A DNA stretch of 64,000 nucleotides from CAZXFA01 sp964640085. GTDB lineage: Bacteria > Actinomycetota > UBA4738 > HRBIN12. Below, one piece after another: positions 60,122 to 64,000 of this stretch (positions are counted from its first letter, which is position 1; each line of letters opens with the position of its first letter). Below the pieces are notes generated by a model that saw only the letters and a program-made list of their open reading frames with translations, did not search any database and was not told where the DNA came from. The stretch is from the NCBI GenBank assembly GCA_964640085.1, contig CAZXFA010000003.1, positions 68,256 through 132,255 on the forward strand, written 5' to 3'. Both the position numbers and the translations under genes were made by a program.

Positions 60122-60640
60122 TCAACCGGCCGGCTGGCCGAACGCCGGATGCCACCGGACGATCCCGCGCAGCCGGCGTGCCTCGTCCCCGAGCGGCACG
60201 AGCATGAAGTCCTCCTCGGCGATCACGAACTCGCCTTCCCCGACCCCCGCGAACGGGTTCCGGAGCCCGAACGCGGCACCCGGCTCGAACCCCACCCGTG
60301 GGTAGAACGCCGGATCGCCCACCAGGATCACCGCGACCTCGCCTCGGCGGGCGGCCTCGTCCACCCCGGCCCGGATCAGCGCCGACCCGATCCCCTCCCG
60401 CTGCCGCTCCGGTCGGACGCCAACGGGCCCGAGGGCGAGCACCGGGGTCTCCCCCACCCACGCACGGCTGAGCTGCACGTGCCCGACGATCGCGCCCTCG
60501 TCCTCCGCGACCATCGCGAACGAGCCCTCTTCGTCGCGAACGGCCTCGACGATCGCCGGCTCCTCCTCCGAGCCGAACGCGAGCCGCTCGACCTCGAGCG
60601 AAGCATCGCGAGCGGCGGGCTCCTCGAGCCGGACGATCAC
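60122..60640 (-). CDS. GNAT-family N-acetyltransferase
   Basis: 172-residue acetyltransferase. The acetyl-CoA motif appears as LGPVGVRPERQREGIGSALI, with VILVGDPAFYPRVGFEPGAA typical of YhbS-like GNAT enzymes. GTG start at 60638-60640 overlapping the dut stop (GTGA), so it is co-translated with dUTPase. Substrate unknown. Confidence 0.87.
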   Translation of the reverse strand: MIVRLEEPAARDASLEVERLAFGSEEEPAIVEAVRDEEGSFAMVAEDEGAIVGHVQLSRAWVGETPVLALGPVGVRPERQREGIGSALIRAGVDEAARRGEVAVILVGDPAFYPRVGFEPGAAFGLRNPFAGVGEGEFVIAEEDFMLVPLGDEARRLRGIVRWHPAFGQPAG

Positions 60641-61074
60641 GCCGTGCCGGTCGAGCCGAACCCGCTCTCGCCGCGGGGCGACGTGGGCAGCTCGTCGACC
60701 CAGACGGGCGCGAGATCCGGAACCGGTACCACGACGAGCTGGGCGATCCGATCCCCGCGAGCGATCCGGACCGCGTGCTCGCGATCCAGGTTCACCACCG
60801 AACAGATCACCTCGCCGCGGTACCCGGCGTCGATCAGACCGGGCGCGTTGGCCATCGTCAGCCCGTGCTTGGAGGCGAGGCCGCTGCGAGGGAGCACGAG
60901 GCCGGCATGCCCTTCGGGGATCGCCACCGCCAGGCCGGTCGGCACCAGCGCTCGCTCTCCCGGCCCAACCTCGACGTCCGCCGCGGACCGCAGATCGACG
61001 CCGGCGTCCCCGGGGTGCCCTCGCGCGGGCAGCGGAACGTCCGGGTCCAGCCGCAGGAACGGGATCTCGGTCAT
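60637..61074 (-). CDS. dut: dUTP diphosphatase
   Basis: 145-residue trimeric dUTPase. The five motifs are readable: GDAGVDLRS, PRSGLASKHGLT, GLIDAGYRGEV, GDRIAQLVVVPV and the C-terminal RGESGFGSTG that closes over the active site. It hydrolyses dUTP to dUMP, preventing uracil incorporation and feeding dTMP synthesis. Close to nrdJ, so a nucleotide-metabolism group. Confidence 0.96.
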   Translation of the reverse strand: MTEIPFLRLDPDVPLPARGHPGDAGVDLRSAADVEVGPGERALVPTGLAVAIPEGHAGLVLPRSGLASKHGLTMANAPGLIDAGYRGEVICSVVNLDREHAVRIARGDRIAQLVVVPVPDLAPVWVDELPTSPRGESGFGSTGTA

Positions 61075-61140
61075 GCCGGGCGCGAGCCTACCGGACGGCG
61101 GTGGGGCCGAGATGCGTCCGGCCCTACCGGAGCCTCGTCC

Positions 61141-63885
61141 CTACGAGCAGCCGCTGGTCGAGCCGCAACTCGGGCAGACGTAGCACGAGCCGGCCGGTTG
61201 CATCTTCGATCCGCACGAGTAGCAGAGCGGCGCGTCGGCCGCCTGCGCCTTCGGTCCGGCCTGCGCCCCGGACCCCTCGACGAGCTCGACCGGCTCCGCG
61301 ACGGGGGCCGGCGGGGAGCCTCCGCCGTTCATCCGCAGCCCCGCCTCGGCGGCCGCCGAGCTCTTGCGCTCCTCGATCGAGCGGATCCCGAGAGCCTCGC
61401 GCTCCTCCTTGGGCAGGTGGTCGAGCGCCAGGCGCCGGAACACGTAGTCCACGACCGAGGTAGCGAACCGGATGTCCGGGTCGTTGGTCATCCCCGAGGG
61501 CTCGAACTTCATGTTGATGAACTTCTCGACGTAGGTCTCGAGCGGCACGCCGTACTGGAGACCGATCGAGATCGCGATCGAGAAGGCGTCCATGATCCCG
61601 GACAGGGTGGAGCCCTGCTTCGAGGTCTTCAGGAAGATCTCGCCGATCCCGTCGTCCGGGTAAGAGCTCGCCGTGATGTACCCCTCGGCGTCGCCGACCT
61701 CGAACTTGGTGGTGATCGACGGTCGGCTCTGCGGTAGGCGCTTACGCACCGGCGTCGTCAGCTCCGAGGGCTCCTGGGCCTTCACCTTCTTGTCCGCCGA
61801 CAGCGGCTGCGCGACCTTGCAGTTGTCGCGGTAGATGGCCACGGCCTTCAGGCCGAGCTTCCAGCTCTCGACGAACAGCTGCTCGACCTCCTCCACCGTG
61901 ACGTCCTCGGGCATGTTCACGGTCTTGCTGATCGCCCCGGAGATGAACGGTTGCGCCGCGGCCATCATCCGCACGTGCCCCATGTAGTGGATCGACTGGT
62001 CCCCCATCGCCGTGTGGAACACCTCGTGGTGCTCGGGCCGTAGGTGCGGAGCCTCGGCCACCGAGTTGTGCTCGGCGATGTAGGTGACGATGTCCTCGGT
62101 CTCCTCGCGCGTGTACCCGAGCCGATCGAGGGCCCGCGGCACCGTCTGGTTCACGAACCGCATCGTCCCGCCGCCCACGAGCTTCTTCGTCTTGACCAGC
62201 GCGAGCTCGGGCTCGATGCCGGTGGTGTCGCAGTCCATCATGAGCCCGATCGTGCCGGTGGGCGCGAGCACCGTGGCCTGCGAGTTCCGGTACCCGTGCT
62301 TGGTGCCGAACGCGATCGCGTCGTCCCAGGACTGCTTGGCCGCCGAGAGCAGCGCCTCGGGGACGATCTCGCCGTCGATCTGGTCCGCCGCGGCCCGGTG
62401 CTTGCGCATCACGCGCAGCATCGCGTCGGCGTTGGGCCCGTAGCCCTCGAACGGCCCCATGACCTCGGCGATCCGGGCGCTGGTCCGGTAGGCCTGCCCG
62501 GTCATGAGCGCCGTGATCGCGCCGGCCCAGGCCCGCCCACCGTCGGAGTCGTAGGCGTTGCCCCGCGCCATCAGCAGGGCGCCGAGGTTGGCGTACCCCA
62601 GGCCGAGCTGCCGGTACGCGCGCGCGTTCTCGCCGATCTTCTCGGTCGGGTAGTCCGAGTTGCCGACGATGATCTCCTGCGCCGTGAACACGATCTCGAC
62701 CGCCCTGCGGAACGACTTCACGTCGAAGTTCCCGTCCGTATCGAGGAACTTCAGGACGTTCAACGAGGCGAGGTTGCACGCGCTGTTGTCCAGGTGCATG
62801 TACTCGGAACAGGGGTTGCTGGCGTTGATCCGGCCCGTCGCCGGGCACGTGTGCCACTCGTTGATCGTGGTGTCGTACTGCATCCCGGGATCGGCGCACT
62901 CCCAGGCGGCCTGCGCGATCTCGCGCATCAGCTCGCGCGCCCGGACGGTCTCCACGGTCTCGCCGGTCAGCACGGCCTTGAGCTTCCAGTCCTGATCCTG
63001 CTCGTTGGCCTTCATGAACTCGTCGGTCACGCGGACCGAGTTGTTCGCGTTCTGGTACTGGATCGAGAAGCTGTCCTTGCCGTCCAGGTCCATGTCGAAT
63101 CCGCCGTCGCGGAGCGCGCGGGCCTTTCGCTCCTCCACCGCCTTGCACCAGATGAAGTCCCGCACGTCGGGGTGGTCGGCGTTCAGGATCACCATCTTCG
63201 CCGCGCGGCGGGTCTTGCCGCCGGACTTGATCGTCCCGGCGCTCGCGTCAGCCCCGCGCATGAAGCTGACCGGCCCGGAAGCCGTCCCGCCGCCGCCGAG
63301 CGGCTCCTTCGAGCTCCGGATCTTCGACAGGTTGATGCCCGAGCCCGACCCGCCCTTGAAGATCGTCCCTTCCTCGACGTACCAGTTCAGGATGGAGGAC
63401 ATCGTGTCGTCGACCGACAGGATGAAGCACGCCGACGCTTGACTCGGAACACCGGGCACCCCAAGGTTGAACCACACCGGCGAGTTGAACGCGGCCTTCT
63501 GGTTGACCAGCAGGTGCGAGAGCTCCTCCGCGAAGACCTGTGCGTCCTGGGCGCTCGCGAAGTAGCCGTCCCTCCGACCCCACCCGGTGATGGTGTCGAC
63601 GACGCGGCCGACGAGCTGCCGCACGCTCGATTCGCGTTGGGGCGTGCCGAGCGGCCCGCGGAAGTACTTCTGGGCGACGATGTTGGTGGCGTTCTGCGAC
63701 CAGGTCGTGGGGAACTCGACGTCGCGCTGCTCGAAGGCGTTCCCGCCCTCCTTGTAGTTGGGGATCACCGCGTCGCGCCGCTCCCACTCGATCTCGTCGA
63801 ACGGGTGCACCCCGTCACGCGTGAAGTACCGCTTGAACGTCAGACCACGGCGCACCACCTGCACGTCACGCTCTCTCGTCGCCAA
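61141..63885 (-). CDS. nrdJ: Class II (adenosylcobalamin-dependent) ribonucleoside-diphosphate reductase
   Basis: 914-residue reductase. The N-terminal TWSQNATNIVAQKYFRG and NSPVWFNLGVPG, the redox cysteine in SQASACFILSVDD, the finger-loop site NASNPCSEYMHLDNSACNLA and APTGTIGLMMDCDTTGIEP define NrdJ. The C-terminus has a four-cysteine ribbon (CYSCGSKM...CYVCPSCGS). TTG at 63883-63885 is chosen since a GAAGGGGGTG ribosome-binding site lies just upstream; other in-frame starts 8-14 codons either side are possible. It makes deoxynucleotides without oxygen and needs B12. Confidence 0.95.
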   Translation of the reverse strand: MATRERDVQVVRRGLTFKRYFTRDGVHPFDEIEWERRDAVIPNYKEGGNAFEQRDVEFPTTWSQNATNIVAQKYFRGPLGTPQRESSVRQLVGRVVDTITGWGRRDGYFASAQDAQVFAEELSHLLVNQKAAFNSPVWFNLGVPGVPSQASACFILSVDDTMSSILNWYVEEGTIFKGGSGSGINLSKIRSSKEPLGGGGTASGPVSFMRGADASAGTIKSGGKTRRAAKMVILNADHPDVRDFIWCKAVEERKARALRDGGFDMDLDGKDSFSIQYQNANNSVRVTDEFMKANEQDQDWKLKAVLTGETVETVRARELMREIAQAAWECADPGMQYDTTINEWHTCPATGRINASNPCSEYMHLDNSACNLASLNVLKFLDTDGNFDVKSFRRAVEIVFTAQEIIVGNSDYPTEKIGENARAYRQLGLGYANLGALLMARGNAYDSDGGRAWAGAITALMTGQAYRTSARIAEVMGPFEGYGPNADAMLRVMRKHRAAADQIDGEIVPEALLSAAKQSWDDAIAFGTKHGYRNSQATVLAPTGTIGLMMDCDTTGIEPELALVKTKKLVGGGTMRFVNQTVPRALDRLGYTREETEDIVTYIAEHNSVAEAPHLRPEHHEVFHTAMGDQSIHYMGHVRMMAAAQPFISGAISKTVNMPEDVTVEEVEQLFVESWKLGLKAVAIYRDNCKVAQPLSADKKVKAQEPSELTTPVRKRLPQSRPSITTKFEVGDAEGYITASSYPDDGIGEIFLKTSKQGSTLSGIMDAFSIAISIGLQYGVPLETYVEKFINMKFEPSGMTNDPDIRFATSVVDYVFRRLALDHLPKEEREALGIRSIEERKSSAAAEAGLRMNGGGSPPAPVAEPVELVEGSGAQAGPKAQAADAPLCYSCGSKMQPAGSCYVCPSCGSTSGCS

Positions 63886-63913
63886 CGGGCACCCCCTTCT
63901 CCAGCCGCTCCCG

Positions 63914-63957
63914 ACCGCGTATCCCAACTTGGGGAACCGCGTATCCCAACCTGGGAA
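63914..63957 (-). promoter_or_regulatory. Tandem palindromic repeats upstream of nrdJ
   Basis: Two nearly identical 22-bp units (63914-63935 and 63936-63957), each starting ACCGCGTATCCCAAC and containing a dyad: TCCCAACTTGGGGA in the first, TCCCAACCTGGGA in the second. They end 28 bases above the nrdJ start codon. Two dyads exactly two helical turns apart suggest co-operative repressor binding. NrdR is the obvious candidate, although the usual AT-rich NrdR-box core is not present. Confidence 0.6.
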
Positions 63958-64000
63958 GCCGATGTGGAAACTTACAGGATTGTGATTCTCTCTCCGGGCT

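Noticed and set aside
63914..63957. Canonical NrdR boxes or LexA box upstream of nrdJ
   Set aside because: The dyads are CCCAA/TTGGG-based and lack the AT-rich core of NrdR boxes and the CGAAC...GTTCG pattern of LexA sites. They are reported as an unidentified operator.

Overview
The window is about 64 kb of high-GC DNA that reads as an actinobacterial (Actinomycetota) chromosome, probably from an uncultured or deep-branching lineage. The order rarA - hisS/aspS - relA - apt - secF/secD - yajC - ruvB/A/C - yebC - pdxT/pdxS and, further on, phospholipid synthase - acyltransferase - PimA-like transferase - HIT protein - thrS is the classic actinobacterial neighbourhood. An F420-type PPOX protein, a B12-dependent ribonucleotide reductase and many GTG starts agree with this. 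No species can be named from the sequence alone.

Region by region. 0-17.5 kb: a dense minus-strand housekeeping block covering translation fidelity, stringent response, protein export, Holliday-junction resolution and PLP synthesis, with 4-base GTGA/ATGA overlaps at many junctions. 17.6-29 kb: a secreted phosphoesterase, a DUF3048 protein, HtpX/LemA, mannosyl-lipid genes with a motif-depleted phosphatidyltransferase homologue, an EF-G paralogue, HIT and thrS. 29-44.9 kb: a LolC/MacB-type exporter, an acetate-type carrier, tRNA-Val(CAC), an LCP ligase, a flavin transhydrogenase, an HD-GYP/LuxR regulator, an MFS pump, a PLP enzyme, a frameshifted ArsR regulator with its AHSA1 partner, a UspA-like protein and an archaeal-type GAPDH. 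44.9-52.8 kb: a looser accessory zone with relics of a transposase and a PAP2 phosphatase, an ECF sigma/anti-sigma pair, tRNA-Val(GAC), tRNA-Cys, small orphan ORFs, a protein kinase and a membrane protein with a Thr/Gly repeat tail.

52.8-60.05 kb: the most interesting stretch. A complete tRNA-Gly(GCC) gene lies at 60009-60084. The last 38 bp of its 3' end are repeated exactly at 52816-52853, which is the footprint left by an integrative element that used this tRNA as its attachment site. The roughly 7.2 kb between the copies hold a tightly overlapping three-gene operon (P3A-type proton ATPase, SAM methyltransferase, OLD-like AAA/TOPRIM nuclease), a frameshifted CD-NTase (the enzyme family of CBASS defence) next to the tRNA, and several decayed gene ends. 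No integrase is visible. I regard the operon as a candidate uncharacterised cargo or defence module; this is inference.

60.1-64 kb: the core genome resumes with a GNAT acetyltransferase, dut and nrdJ. Upstream of nrdJ are two tandem 22-bp palindrome-containing repeats that look like an operator. Among core genes, the strongest anomaly is SecD, whose exported domain carries a roughly 230-residue insertion made of repeated cysteine-pair units.
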